A stretch of 5,470 nucleotides of DNA, taken from positions 1 to 5,470 of the forward strand of contig USPT01000067.1 in assembly GCA_900556705.1 (NCBI GenBank), written 5' to 3'. A program made the position numbers and the translations under genes. The notes beneath the pieces were generated by a model. The model saw only the letters and a list, made by a program, of their open reading frames with translations, did no database searches and was not told where the DNA came from. Shown one piece after another: positions 5,151 through 5,470 of this stretch (the first letter of the stretch is position 1; each line of letters starts with the position of its first letter). The DNA is from an uncultured Collinsella sp. GTDB lineage: Bacteria > Actinomycetota > Coriobacteriia > Coriobacteriales > Coriobacteriaceae.

Positions 5151-5470
5151 TTAGTTGGTAGCCATCTTTTTTGCTGCAGACTCGACGTAGCTTGCCATCT
5201 CATCGACGTTGCAGACGTCTTCGAAGCGGACGGGCTTGGACTCGAGCTCGGCGAGTTGGACCGGGGCAACCGTGTTGGTTGCCTGCTCGAGCACGCGCAT
5301 GGCCTCAAAATCGTCCTCGGGAACGTCGAGGCCCAGGGCGTCGCAGCAGGCACGCGGGAACTTGTAAGGGCTGGCGGTCGAAAGCAGCACGCGGGCCTTG
5401 GCGCCCTTGGCGGGAGCGACCTTTTCGAAGACGTGATAGCCGCAAGCGGTGTGCGGGTCGATCACGTAGC
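5151..5470 (-). CDS. thrC: Threonine synthase, C-terminal part (continues beyond the window)
   Basis: The frame is open from the window edge to a TAA at 5151-5153 and gives about 106 residues. Threonine synthase converts O-phosphohomoserine to threonine with PLP (EC 4.2.3.1). Recognition rests on two C-terminal signatures of the family: YVIDPHTACGYHVFEK, corresponding to the DPHTA(V)G segment, and LLSTASPYKFP. The catalytic lysine and the PLP-phosphate-binding glycines lie upstream, outside the window, and cannot be checked. The last 20 residues (DEMASYVESAAKKMATN) form a helical tail. It lies just upstream of thrB in the same direction and would supply the enzyme after ThrB in the pathway. 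The terminator at 5107-5138 suggests the two are at least partly uncoupled in transcription. Confidence 0.93.
   Translation of the reverse strand, partial: YVIDPHTACGYHVFEKVAPAKGAKARVLLSTASPYKFPRACCDALGLDVPEDDFEAMRVLEQATNTVAPVQLAELESKPVRFEDVCNVDEMASYVESAAKKMATN

Noticed and set aside
1..5470. CRISPR array, tRNA or rRNA genes
   Set aside because: No regularly spaced direct repeats and no cloverleaf or rRNA-like segments were seen when reading both strands.

Overview
The window reads as ordinary chromosome from a moderately GC-rich actinobacterium. Gene content, protein style and the density of intergenic palindromes suggest the Coriobacteriia, probably a Collinsella-like gut species. This placement is inference; no rRNA or other taxonomic marker is present.

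Layout: (1) Positions 2-121 hold the last 39 codons of an unrecognised + strand gene, followed by a 53-bp REP-like palindrome (134-186). (2) A + strand cluster follows: a membrane-anchored serine hydrolase with the class A beta-lactamase/PBP fold (386-1504), 5'-methylthioadenosine/S-adenosylhomocysteine nucleosidase mtnN (1583-2323), and the ribosome-assembly GTPase engB/yihA/ysxC (2362-2952). The gaps are short (78 and 38 nt) and show no clear terminator, so the three may be cotranscribed. (3) A near-perfect 47-bp palindrome and a consensus -35 hexamer (2981-3034) precede a 232-residue protein (3083-3781). It has an uncharacterised N-terminal domain and a C-terminal XRE helix-turn-helix, and its A-rich 3' half looks acquired. 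(4) The 284-nt gap between convergent genes (3782-4065) is dominated by a three-tier composite palindrome of about 187 nt. (5) On the - strand, the 3' end of threonine synthase thrC (5151-5470, running off the window) is followed by a rho-independent terminator (5107-5138), a 112-bp palindrome (4961-5072) that abuts the thrB Shine-Dalgarno, and complete homoserine kinase thrB (4066-4947).

ThrB and ThrC catalyse the last two steps of threonine synthesis from homoserine. MtnN clears methylation and polyamine by-products, and EngB supports 50S subunit maturation; these are housekeeping roles.

The unusual content is not a recognisable defence or mobile system. It consists of four large intergenic palindromes with different sequences, packed into 5.5 kb and placed close to expression signals, plus the XRE protein with an uncharacterised sensor-like N-terminus behind one of them. 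Three protein starts are moved downstream from the longest possible ORF (347 to 386, 1571 to 1583, 2356 to 2362) on Shine-Dalgarno evidence.
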